The notes beneath the pieces were generated by a model. It worked only from the letters and a program-made list of their open reading frames with translations. It made no database searches and was not told where the DNA came from. A stretch of DNA of 14,223 nucleotides from Fidelibacterota bacterium (GTDB lineage Bacteria > Fidelibacterota > Fidelibacteria > Fidelibacterales > Fidelibacteraceae), in contig JAOZRH010000005.1 of NCBI GenBank assembly GCA_029931905.1, positions 1 through 14,223 of the forward strand, read 5' to 3'. A program made the translations under genes and the position numbers. Positions 1 to 7,177 of this stretch are shown in pieces (the stretch's first letter is position 1; each line of letters starts with the position of its first letter).

Positions 1-187
1 CTCCCGGAATTCCTAACAAATCTAAACGAATTTTATTATATCCAAAATAATAATCATCGTTTTCAAACATTATATAATCGCCTTCCGATTCAAAATAACC
101 AAACATATCTACATTTGCAAAAATTTTTGGACCAAATATAAATATTGTTAGAAAAATTATTTTAATATATTTATTTTTAAATTTCAT
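1..187 (-). CDS. Exported protein, N-terminal fragment (probable outer-membrane beta-barrel), cut by window edge
   Basis: The gene starts at ATG 187 and runs off the left edge, so only 62 codons are visible. It begins MKFKNKYIKIIFLTIFIFG, a short basic N-terminus and hydrophobic core, and ends a signal peptide at about KIFA-N. The mature start is rich in Tyr, Phe, Gly, Asp and Glu (VDMFGYFESEGDY, then DDYYFGYNKIRLDL), the alternating aromatic/polar pattern of outer-membrane beta-strands. The ribosome site AGAGGT overlaps the stop of the PLD gene, whose coding region ends 7 nt upstream, so the two are very likely co-transcribed. LolA-like/TetR operons of this kind often continue into a porin-like protein and an RND/MMPL transporter, which supports but does not prove an outer-membrane role. 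The family cannot be named from this fragment. Confidence 0.7.
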   Translation of the reverse strand, partial: MKFKNKYIKIIFLTIFIFGPKIFANVDMFGYFESEGDYIMFENDDYYFGYNKIRLDLLGIPG

Positions 188-194
188 TTTACCT

Positions 195-1421
195 CTATTC
201 ATAATTTTTATTAATATCAACCAAATAAGTATATTTGCTATTCCAACTTTTGTAAAACATTTTATGAATAATTTCAGCCACGAAATTACTTTTGAAAACA
301 ATTCCCATATTTCTACTCGTGTGAAAATAATTCTTTGCCCAATTAGAAGTCCCAAGCCAACCCGATTTTTTATCTACTATTAAAAATTTGCAATGTTCAA
401 CACGAGAAAAAGGTATAAATCCACCACTCCATTCTGGGATTGTACTAAAATGAATTTTAATATTTGGAATTACTGCTAAACTTTTTATATAAGGCAATTT
501 TGATTTTCCTGTACTCCAATCAGATAAAATTATATTCACATTTACACCTCGCATAGAAGCGGAACGAATAGCATTATCTAATTTAGAATAAAAACCATTT
601 TTATCCTTAACCGAATAAGAGAGCAATTGAATTAATATTTCAGATTCCGCTTGGTCAATTAATTTTATAATCTCATCTTCGTCCCAACTCATTCCAGAAT
701 AAATTAAATTTTTCGGACTAAAACTTGGATATAATTCTATTTGTTTTTTAGTTCCAGATTCTAAAGTAATTGGATTTTTTGAATTAATCATTTGAATAGT
801 GTTTCTTTCAAAATATTTTTCTATTGAATCTGTTTTATCATTTGATGCTATTTTCCAATCTAAATCAAAAATTAGTCCAAACATTTGTGCAAGCTTTTCA
901 TTTTCAATTTTGAAACCAACTTCGTGAATATGTTTTAATGCACGCCAATCGAAATTTTGACTGCCAATAAATAATATTTTCCGATCAACAAGTATATATT
1001 TCGTATGTACAACTCCGCCAATTTTGTTAAAATAATCAATTGCCTTCACTTCAATATTTTTTAATTTATTTAAATTGCCAAGTGGTTGTGGATAAGTATT
1101 CTTCATTTTTGCATCAACAAGAAAACGAACTTTTACTCCTCGATTTGCTGAATTTTTAATTTCCGTCAGAATTTTTTCTAATGGTTCATCAATTTTATCC
1201 GACACATAAAAACATTCAATTTCAATGGAATGTTCAGCATTTTTTATCATCTCAAGCCAAACATCAAAGGTTTGTTCGGTCTCATCTAAACCAAGCTCTG
1301 TCTCGATGGGAACAGTTTCTACTATTTGAAATGTTGATGCAGATTGTGCAAATACAGATTTATTAAAAAGTAAAATAATGATTGTAAAAGTGACCCAAAT
1401 TATTTTTATAAAAGATTTCAT
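195..1421 (-). CDS. Secreted phospholipase D superfamily protein with two HKD motifs, PLD3/PLD4-like
   Basis: This 408-residue protein should cleave or transfer phosphodiester bonds outside the inner membrane. Residues 1-25 form a Sec signal peptide ending VFA-Q. There are two HKD half-sites: HTKYILVD (H139, K141, D146) followed by GSQN (N156), and HCKFLIVD (H343, K345, D350) followed by GTSN (N360). Both sets of catalytic residues are present. Several blocks recall human PLD3/PLD4 and poxvirus K4 as I remember them: GSQNFDWRAL, IPFSRVEHCKF and GTSNWAKNYF resemble PLD3 GSANMDWRSL, IPYARVNHNKY and GTSNWSGNYF, in the same order and at similar spacing. PLD3/PLD4 act as 5' exonucleases on single-stranded nucleic acid, and PLD3 is also linked to lysosomal lipid synthesis, so the substrate could be nucleic acid or lipid. 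The start has a good AAGGAG site 6 nt upstream. It lies 12 nt after the LolA-like gene in a TetR-led operon. The superfamily is certain; the substrate is unknown. Confidence 0.9.
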   Translation of the reverse strand: MKSFIKIIWVTFTIIILLFNKSVFAQSASTFQIVETVPIETELGLDETEQTFDVWLEMIKNAEHSIEIECFYVSDKIDEPLEKILTEIKNSANRGVKVRFLVDAKMKNTYPQPLGNLNKLKNIEVKAIDYFNKIGGVVHTKYILVDRKILFIGSQNFDWRALKHIHEVGFKIENEKLAQMFGLIFDLDWKIASNDKTDSIEKYFERNTIQMINSKNPITLESGTKKQIELYPSFSPKNLIYSGMSWDEDEIIKLIDQAESEILIQLLSYSVKDKNGFYSKLDNAIRSASMRGVNVNIILSDWSTGKSKLPYIKSLAVIPNIKIHFSTIPEWSGGFIPFSRVEHCKFLIVDKKSGWLGTSNWAKNYFHTSRNMGIVFKSNFVAEIIHKMFYKSWNSKYTYLVDINKNYE

Positions 1422-1433
1422 TAGAACTCCTTT

Positions 1434-2174
1434 TTATTTCAAATTATTTTCGGTGAAAAATCTCTGATTGAATTCAACATCATAAGTAATTGATTTATAT
1501 TCCATTATAGTTTCAGTATTATCTTGATGGTTTTTCATTATCATTTTCATTGGAGTTGGAATATTTTCTACTATTTTAATATTTTTCATATACAATGACT
1601 TTAATAATTCTTTATTTTCATTGTAATAATCAATTTGAACAGGGAAAAAATTATCAGTTTTTAAATAACAAATTAATTTACTATAGGAAATATCCTTATT
1701 TTTTTTTGTTAATTGAATTTTATAACAATTTTGTCCATCAATTTTTTCCTTCCCTAAATATTTTGGAGTAAAATCCTTTTTCCAACTATCGCCAGAACCC
1801 ATATCTTCATAAGTAAAATCAGAACCCTCAAATTTTTGTTTCTTTGCATGTGATGCAAGTTTTCTTACTCGTCGAGTTCGCTGATTATATGCCCAAATAT
1901 TATTTGAATTATCTGTCATTAAAACAGCATTTCCTTTTACTCGTGATGGCTTTGTATATATCATCAAAGAATTTTCACCATCCATTCCCATAAATGATTC
2001 ATATTCAAAAGTTCTAGTATCACCAGATGAAGTTTGAATTGTTTGTGTCATTACCGCCTTGACATTTTCTTGACTCATTACATCTAACATTTTTGTTAAT
2101 AAGCTCATTCCAGTTGGATTTTCTGCTAAAACAATGCTGTAAAAAATAGCTAAAAATATAATTATCCGTTTCAT
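1434..2174 (-). CDS. LolA-like periplasmic protein (outer-membrane lipoprotein-sorting family)
   Basis: This 246-residue exported protein belongs to the LolA-like 'outer membrane lipoprotein-sorting protein' family (PF17131 type), judged from its conserved blocks: YTKPSRVKGNAVL (73-85), WAYNQRTRRVRKL (94-106) and GSDFTYEDM (117-125). A signal peptide of about 17 residues ends SIVLA-E. The family has a LolA/LolB-like open beta-barrel fold that can hold a lipid or acyl chain. Members commonly sit beside RND/MMPL exporters and beta-barrel proteins and are thought to carry a hydrophobic cargo across the periplasm; for this copy that is inference. It is not the housekeeping LolA, which is shorter and lacks these blocks. 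The start is fixed by GGAGGT just upstream. The gene begins 13 nt after tetR and ends 12 nt before the PLD-like gene, so regulation by the TetR protein is likely. Confidence 0.85.
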   Translation of the reverse strand: MKRIIIFLAIFYSIVLAENPTGMSLLTKMLDVMSQENVKAVMTQTIQTSSGDTRTFEYESFMGMDGENSLMIYTKPSRVKGNAVLMTDNSNNIWAYNQRTRRVRKLASHAKKQKFEGSDFTYEDMGSGDSWKKDFTPKYLGKEKIDGQNCYKIQLTKKNKDISYSKLICYLKTDNFFPVQIDYYNENKELLKSLYMKNIKIVENIPTPMKMIMKNHQDNTETIMEYKSITYDVEFNQRFFTENNLK

Positions 2175-2187
2175 AATACCTCCAAAT

Positions 2188-2865
2188 TTAATTTATTAAA
2201 CTACCCATTCCCCAATAACCTGTGACTTTCGGTTTTTTCGATGGTGTTTTTTCTGCCAATATTCCATTAAAAAATAATTCCATAGAATATTTTTTTAATT
2301 TATCATTATCTAATGAATTTCTTTGAAAATAATAATGTAAGGCAATACCATCTAATGAACTAAACAAAATAAAAGCGAAATATTCTTTATCGATGTCTTT
2401 TAATACTTTCTCTTTTATACCATTTTCTATAATTGGTTCAATAATTTTATAAAGTTTTTGCAATATTTTTCCTAAATCTATTTGTGTTGATTTCGACATA
2501 TCTTTTCTCATTACATAAAGCATTATTTCAACAACAATTATTAATTGATGAAAATTTTGCTCATCAATTGTAAATAAAAAATCAAAAGAATACTCAAATA
2601 TTTTTTCAATTTTTTGGATAGTTGATATTTCTAAATTATTTAATTGTTTCCATCCGCCCATCATGCTTTCAAAAAAATCACTTATCATCTCTTCAAATAT
2701 TTCATCTTTACTTCTAAAATATTCATAAATTGTTCCCTTTCCAACATCAGCTTCTTTTGCAATTGATGCAATTGTTCCATTGTTGATCCCTTGTTCAGCA
2801 AATATTTTCATAGCAGAAGCTAATATTCGTTTTCTTTTATTTTCATTATTTTTTTTTGAAGCCAT
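2188..2865 (-). CDS. TetR/AcrR-family transcriptional regulator
   Basis: This 225-residue repressor-type regulator is the first gene of the minus-strand operon. The N-terminal TetR DNA-binding domain is clear: RILASAMKIFAEQG, then the helix-turn-helix GTIASIAKEADVGKGTIYEY with FRSKDEIFEEM (about residues 13-60). The remaining helical domain has no recognised ligand signature. I place the start at ATG 2865 rather than the longer in-frame ATG at 2916. ATG 2865 has a strong GGAGG about 6 nt upstream, and the extra 17 codons would be translated through the operator-like dyad at 2876-2893. That dyad predicts autoregulation together with the three genes downstream. TetR proteins in this context usually respond to a hydrophobic molecule handled by the operon, but the ligand cannot be read from the sequence. 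Confidence 0.92.
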   Translation of the reverse strand: MASKKNNENKRKRILASAMKIFAEQGINNGTIASIAKEADVGKGTIYEYFRSKDEIFEEMISDFFESMMGGWKQLNNLEISTIQKIEKIFEYSFDFLFTIDEQNFHQLIIVVEIMLYVMRKDMSKSTQIDLGKILQKLYKIIEPIIENGIKEKVLKDIDKEYFAFILFSSLDGIALHYYFQRNSLDNDKLKKYSMELFFNGILAEKTPSKKPKVTGYWGMGSLIN

Positions 2866-2875
2866 ATTTTCCTCC

Positions 2876-2893
2876 TGACTGACTGTTCGGTCA
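2876..2893. promoter_or_regulatory. Candidate TetR operator dyad
   Basis: The sequence TGACTGACTGTTCGGTCA is an imperfect palindrome. Its outer arms TGACnGA and TCnGTCA mirror each other and only the centre is asymmetric. It is noticeably GC-richer than the surrounding intergenic DNA. It lies 10 nt upstream of the tetR start and directly next to its GGAGG site, where a bound dimer would block transcription or translation. TetR-family operators often have this TGAC...GTCA form. The site is inferred to be bound by the adjacent regulator. Confidence 0.55.
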
Positions 2894-2975
2894 TAATATA
2901 ATACAATACTTTTCAAAAAAAAAATTTATTCCATAATTCTTTATAAAAATAGCATTCTGTACTGTTTTTTATTTG

Positions 2976-2981
2976 TATAAT
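2976..2981 (+). promoter_or_regulatory. Possible -10 element for rarA
   Basis: A perfect TATAAT lies 68 nt upstream of the rarA start, in the 184-nt gap between the divergent tetR and rarA genes. I see no convincing -35 hexamer at the right distance, and AT-rich DNA produces such matches by chance. Apart from this and the TetR dyad, the gap 2866-3049 holds only AT-rich sequence with no RNA gene or strong hairpin that I can see. Confidence 0.2.
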
Positions 2982-3049
2982 ATAAATTTCTACAATTTAA
3001 TTTTTATTTTTCACTTAATATATCTAATAATTATTCTTAATTTACATTT

Positions 3050-4372
3050 ATGAAAAATCAAACATTATTCTCCAATAATTTAAATAATCTTCCACCTTTA
3101 GCTAATAGAATGCGACCAAATTCTATTGATAATTTCATTGGACAAAAACACATTATTGGTAAAAATCAGATTATCAATCTAATGTTAAAATCTCAAAAAT
3201 TATTTTCTATGATATTTTGGGGACCACCCGGAAGTGGAAAAACTACACTTGCTCGTATAATTACAAAATCCACTAAATCTGATTTTTACGAAATAAGTGC
3301 CGTTACAGCTTCAGTTAAAGATGTAAGAAAAATTATTAAAATTGGTGAAAATAATTCATCTATGGGAAATAAAACAACATTATTTATTGATGAAATTCAT
3401 AGATTTAGTAAAAACCAACAAGATGCATTATTACATGCTGTTGAAGATGGAACACTTATTTTAATTGGTGCCACAACAGAAAATCCATCTTTTGAAGTCA
3501 TATCTCCCCTACTCTCTCGATGTCGTGTATTGAAAATAAATCCAATTACAAATGACAATCTCAAACAATTATTAAATAATTCATTTAACAAAGATATTAT
3601 TCTTTCAAAATATAAAATTGAAATTGACGAAAATAACATTAATTATTTAATTAATTCTGCTGGTGGCGATGCAAGAAAAATGTATAACACCCTTGAAATT
3701 GCATTTAATATTTCTCTCGATAACAAATCTGAAAAAGATACAATCACCATTAATAGACAAACATTAAATAATGCTCTTCAAAATAAATTATTATTATATG
3801 ACAAAGCAGGCGAATATCATTATGATGTAGTTTCTGCATTTATTAAAAGTATTAGAGGCAGTGATCCCGATGCATCAATCTATTGGTTAGCTATAATGTT
3901 AGAAGGTGGTGAAGATCCGATATTCATAGCAAGAAGATTGATTATTTTGTCATCTGAAGATATTGGGAATGCCGATCCTCAAGCATTAGTTATTGCAACC
4001 AACGGTTTTCAAGCTGTAAAATCAATTGGAATGCCAGAAGCTTCTATTGTACTTGCTCAAGTAACAACTTTTTTAGCTACCGCTCCAAAAAGTAATGCCT
4101 CATATTTAGCCATTAAAAGTGCTCAACAATTTGTAAAAACAAATGGCAGTCAATCTGTTCCATTACATTTAAGAAATGCTCCAACAAAATTAATGAAAGA
4201 ACAAAATTATGGAATAGGTTATAAATATCCACACTCTTATAATGGATTTATTGAACAAGAGTATTTTCCAGACAATAACACCAAACATACTTTTTATTCA
4301 CCAAAAAATATCGGTTATGAGAAATATATTAAAGATCGATTGACAGAATTATGGAAAAAACGATATGAATAA
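3050..4372 (+). CDS. rarA: Replication-associated recombination protein A (RarA/MgsA), AAA+ ATPase
   Basis: This 440-residue cytoplasmic AAA+ ATPase belongs to the RarA/MgsA/WRNIP1 family, which acts at stalled replication forks and is related to clamp-loader subunits. The N-terminus has the family opening LANRMRPNSIDNFIGQKHI. The Walker A motif is GPPGSGKT (58-65), Walker B is LFIDEIHRF (111-119), sensor 1 is in GATTENPSFEVISPLLSRC and the arginine finger is the SRCR element near 156-159. The C-terminal half carries the RarA tetramerisation/MgsA region, for example SIRGSDPDASIYWLA and RRLIILSSEDIGNADPQ. Length is normal for the family. There is no clear Shine-Dalgarno site before ATG 3050, unlike most genes here, but the protein start agrees with family members. 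It overlaps the next gene by 8 nt, so the two are co-transcribed. Confidence 0.95.
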   Translation: MKNQTLFSNNLNNLPPLANRMRPNSIDNFIGQKHIIGKNQIINLMLKSQKLFSMIFWGPPGSGKTTLARIITKSTKSDFYEISAVTASVKDVRKIIKIGENNSSMGNKTTLFIDEIHRFSKNQQDALLHAVEDGTLILIGATTENPSFEVISPLLSRCRVLKINPITNDNLKQLLNNSFNKDIILSKYKIEIDENNINYLINSAGGDARKMYNTLEIAFNISLDNKSEKDTITINRQTLNNALQNKLLLYDKAGEYHYDVVSAFIKSIRGSDPDASIYWLAIMLEGGEDPIFIARRLIILSSEDIGNADPQALVIATNGFQAVKSIGMPEASIVLAQVTTFLATAPKSNASYLAIKSAQQFVKTNGSQSVPLHLRNAPTKLMKEQNYGIGYKYPHSYNGFIEQEYFPDNNTKHTFYSPKNIGYEKYIKDRLTELWKKRYE

Positions 4373-5630
4373 ACAAGTATTTGAACAATATGACATAATT
4401 GTCATCGGTGCTGGTCCTGCTGGATTAATGACTGCAATTGAAAGTTTTCAACCAAATAAAAAAATATTAATTTTGGAAAAAAAATTCAAACCAGCCTTAA
4501 AATTGAGAATCGCTGGAAAAGGACGATGTAATATTACAAATGATGCTAATTTTAAAGAATTTATTTCTCATTTTGGAAAAAATGGAAGATTTTTGAAATA
4601 TGCTTTTTCTGAATTTTTCAACACTGATTTATTAGAATATTTTAATAAATTGGGTATTTCTTTTAAACTTGAACGAGGAAATAGGTATTTCCCAAAAAGC
4701 GATGATGCGAATGAAATTGCCGAAGTACTAATTAAAAAAATAAATTCATTAAAAATAAAAATTAAAACAGATTCAGATGTAAAAGAAATAATTAAAAATG
4801 AAAACGATGATTTTGTATTGACAATTAAGAATTCTGAAGGAATTTTAACATTAATTGCTAAAAATGTTGTAATTGCAACTGGTGGAAAATCTTATCCAGG
4901 AACAGGTTCTGACGGCAGTGGATACAAATTAGCAACACAACTTGGTCATAAAATTACTCCAATAATTCCAGCACTTGTTCCCATTGAAACACAAGGTAAT
5001 ATTGCTCAAAAATTACAAGGATTAACCTTAAAAAATGTAAATGTAGAAGTTCGTTGTGAAAATAAAAAAATAGATGAAGAGTTTGGTGAAATGATTTTTA
5101 CAGATTCTGGGGTGTCTGGACCCATCATACTTTCATTAAGTAAAACAATCGTAAAATTGCTAATAAAAGGTAACACAGTCAATATTATTATTGATTTAAA
5201 ACCAGCTTTAGACCATAACACTCTCGATAAAAGATTAATTCGAGAAATAAAAAATAACAATAAAAAAATATTTAAAAGTTTATTAAAATCTCTATTACCA
5301 AGTTCATTAATACCAGTATTTATAGAAATTTTAGGAATTTCTCAAAATAAAAAATTGAGTGAAATAAATTCAGAAGATCGAAAAAAATTACGACTATTAT
5401 TAAAAGATTTTTCATTTGAAGTAAAAGATTATAAATTATTTAATAAAGCAATTGTAACTTCAGGCGGAATCAGTATTAAAGAAATTAATCCACAAACAAT
5501 GGAATCACGAATTGTCAAGAATTTATTTTTTGCTGGTGAAGTTATTGATATTGATGCGGATACAGGTGGTTATAACATTCAAGCGGCCTTCTCAACAGGA
5601 TGGGTTGCAGGACAATATTTAAAAAAATAA
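4365..5630 (+). CDS. HI0933/YhiN-family FAD-dependent oxidoreductase
   Basis: This 421-residue flavoprotein belongs to the HI0933/YhiN (BaiN-like) family of Rossmann-fold oxidoreductases. Visible signatures are the FAD-binding GAGPAG (15-20), the family block RIAGKGRCNITND (48-60), ATGGKSYPGTGSDGSGYKLA (171-190), TDSGVSGPIILSLS and the C-terminal FAD-contacting GEVIDIDADTGGYNIQAAF (from 391). Substrates of most members are unknown; some gut clostridial relatives are annotated in bile-acid reduction, which should not be assumed here. The gene starts inside the end of rarA (shared ATGAATAA), suggesting translational coupling, with only a weak upstream purine run as a ribosome site. No functional link to RarA is evident; shared transcription may be only positional. 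Confidence 0.92.
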   Translation: MNKQVFEQYDIIVIGAGPAGLMTAIESFQPNKKILILEKKFKPALKLRIAGKGRCNITNDANFKEFISHFGKNGRFLKYAFSEFFNTDLLEYFNKLGISFKLERGNRYFPKSDDANEIAEVLIKKINSLKIKIKTDSDVKEIIKNENDDFVLTIKNSEGILTLIAKNVVIATGGKSYPGTGSDGSGYKLATQLGHKITPIIPALVPIETQGNIAQKLQGLTLKNVNVEVRCENKKIDEEFGEMIFTDSGVSGPIILSLSKTIVKLLIKGNTVNIIIDLKPALDHNTLDKRLIREIKNNNKKIFKSLLKSLLPSSLIPVFIEILGISQNKKLSEINSEDRKKLRLLLKDFSFEVKDYKLFNKAIVTSGGISIKEINPQTMESRIVKNLFFAGEVIDIDADTGGYNIQAAFSTGWVAGQYLKK

Positions 5631-5708
5631 TAAAAATATTTATTGTTCTTTCTATATATTTTTACTAATTTTCGCCAGTAGATTTTTATTTAAAATAGGT
5701 AAATTATT

Positions 5709-7157
5709 ATGCAACGAAAATTAATTTTTGAACATTCTAAAGAAGGTAAAATGGGTACAACTTTACCAAAATGTGATGTACCTGAACAAAAAATAACCAA
5801 TTTAATTCCAAAAACTTTTTTGAGAGAAATTCGCAACAATTTACCACAAGTTAGCGAGCCAGAAATAGTAAGACATTATACGGGCTTGTCAACTTTAAAT
5901 CATCATGTAGATAAAGATTTTTATCCACTTGGTTCCTGTACAATGAAATACAATCCAAAAATTAATGAAGCTGTCGCAGGCAACGGACAATTTACTGAAA
6001 TCCATCCTGCACAATTATCCGAAACAACTCAAGGTTCATTACAAATATTTTATGAAGTTGAAAAATATTTATGTGAAATTACCGGAATGAATGCTTTTAC
6101 ACTTCATCCAACTGCTGGATCTCATGGTGAACTTACTGGTGTAATGATAATTCGTAAATATCACAAATCGAAAGGTAATGAAAAAAAATATATTTTAATT
6201 CCAGATTCAGCACATGGCACAAATCCTGCTTCTGTTATGATTGGAGGATATAAAGCAATAAAAGTGAATTCAACTGAAGATGGACTTGTTGATATTGACG
6301 ATTTAAAATTAAAATTAAATGATGAAGTCGCTGGTTTTATGTTGACTAATCCAAACACATTGGGAATTTTTGAAGAAAATGTTTTAGAAATTAGTAAACT
6401 TATTCACAGTGTTGATGGATTAATGTATATGGACGGTGCAAATATGAATGCACTTTTGGGAATTGTAAAAACTGTAAATATGGGTTTTGATATCACACAT
6501 TTAAATTTACACAAAACATTTTCTACTCCTCATGGTGGCGGTGGACCTGGAAGTGGACCTATTGGAGTTACTGAAAAATTAAAGAAATTCTTGCCAACAC
6601 CAACGATAATAAAAAAAGATGATAAATATAAACTTGAATATAATTTACCAGATTCAATTGGGCGAATTCATTCCTACTTTGGAAATTTTAATGTCGTTCT
6701 AAAAACTTTTGTATATTTAAAAATGCTTGGTGAAAATGGATTGAAAGAAGTTTCAAAAAATGCAATTATCAATGCAAATTATATACGAAAATCTCTAATG
6801 AATAACTTTCAAATTTGCTCTCCAAAAATTCCAATGCATGAATGTGTATTTTCAGGAGACATTCAAAAAGGAAAAGGAGCAAAAACATTAGATATTGCAA
6901 AAAGATTGTTAGATTATGGAATGCACGCACCAACAATTTATTTTCCACTTATCGTATCTGAAGCACTAATGATCGAACCAACAGAAACGGAAAGTAAGGA
7001 AACTCTTGATAGATTTATTGAAATAATGTTAAAAATTGATGAAGAGATAAATACAAATCTAGACATTATAAAAAATGCACCACAAAATACACCAAATTCT
7101 CGTCTTGACGAGGCAACAGCAAGTAGAAATTTAGATGTAAATTATTTCATGAAATAA
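5709..7157 (+). CDS. gcvPB: Glycine dehydrogenase (decarboxylating) subunit 2, P-protein beta
   Basis: This 482-residue enzyme is the C-terminal half of the two-subunit form of glycine decarboxylase (P protein). It binds pyridoxal phosphate, decarboxylates glycine and passes the aminomethyl group to the lipoyl H protein. The PLP lysine is K269 in HLNLHKTFSTPHGGGGPGSG. Other P-protein blocks are DFYPLGSCTMKYNPK (70-84), LHPTAGSHGELTG (132-144) and PDSAHGTNPASVMIGGY (165-181). The opening KLIFEHSKEGKMGTTLP matches the usual GcvPB start, so the ATG at 5709 is right although the ribosome site is weak (AGG 10 nt upstream). The partner GcvPA, and the H and T proteins, are not in the window. It converges on lpdA, the L-protein gene, with only 20 nt between the two stop codons. 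The 78-nt gap upstream holds only AT-rich sequence. Confidence 0.96.
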   Translation: MQRKLIFEHSKEGKMGTTLPKCDVPEQKITNLIPKTFLREIRNNLPQVSEPEIVRHYTGLSTLNHHVDKDFYPLGSCTMKYNPKINEAVAGNGQFTEIHPAQLSETTQGSLQIFYEVEKYLCEITGMNAFTLHPTAGSHGELTGVMIIRKYHKSKGNEKKYILIPDSAHGTNPASVMIGGYKAIKVNSTEDGLVDIDDLKLKLNDEVAGFMLTNPNTLGIFEENVLEISKLIHSVDGLMYMDGANMNALLGIVKTVNMGFDITHLNLHKTFSTPHGGGGPGSGPIGVTEKLKKFLPTPTIIKKDDKYKLEYNLPDSIGRIHSYFGNFNVVLKTFVYLKMLGENGLKEVSKNAIINANYIRKSLMNNFQICSPKIPMHECVFSGDIQKGKGAKTLDIAKRLLDYGMHAPTIYFPLIVSEALMIEPTETESKETLDRFIEIMLKIDEEINTNLDIIKNAPQNTPNSRLDEATASRNLDVNYFMK

Positions 7158-7177
7158 ATAATCTTACAGTTTTTTAT

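Noticed and set aside
1181..1366. Small open frame opposite the PLD-like gene; likewise the other open frames antisense to rarA, gcvPB, lpdA and the rnf genes.
   Set aside because: They lie wholly inside well-supported genes on the other strand or frame, show no family features and have no good ribosome sites.
2866..2916. A longer tetR start at ATG 2916.
   Set aside because: It would translate through the operator-like dyad and the strong ribosome site. ATG 2865 has the proper GGAGG spacing and a normal TetR N-terminus.
4365..4372. Identical 8-nt overlaps ATGAATAA at rarA/HI0933-family gene and at rnfD/rnfG (11752-11759) as a possible shared coupling signal.
   Set aside because: An ATG followed by Asn-Lys codons overlapping a TAA stop is easily produced by chance in AT-rich genes; two cases are not enough.
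5631..5708. AATAAAAATATTTATT after the HI0933-family gene as a terminator.
   Set aside because: It is only an imperfect A/T dyad with no GC stem. It may equally be part of the gcvPB leader.
7143..7158. Perfect palindrome TTATTTCATGAAATAA spanning the gcvPB stop, near a T-run at 7170-7175, as a bidirectional terminator.
   Set aside because: The stem is only A/T pairs apart from the loop edge and is separated from the T-run. Such palindromes are expected in DNA this AT-rich.
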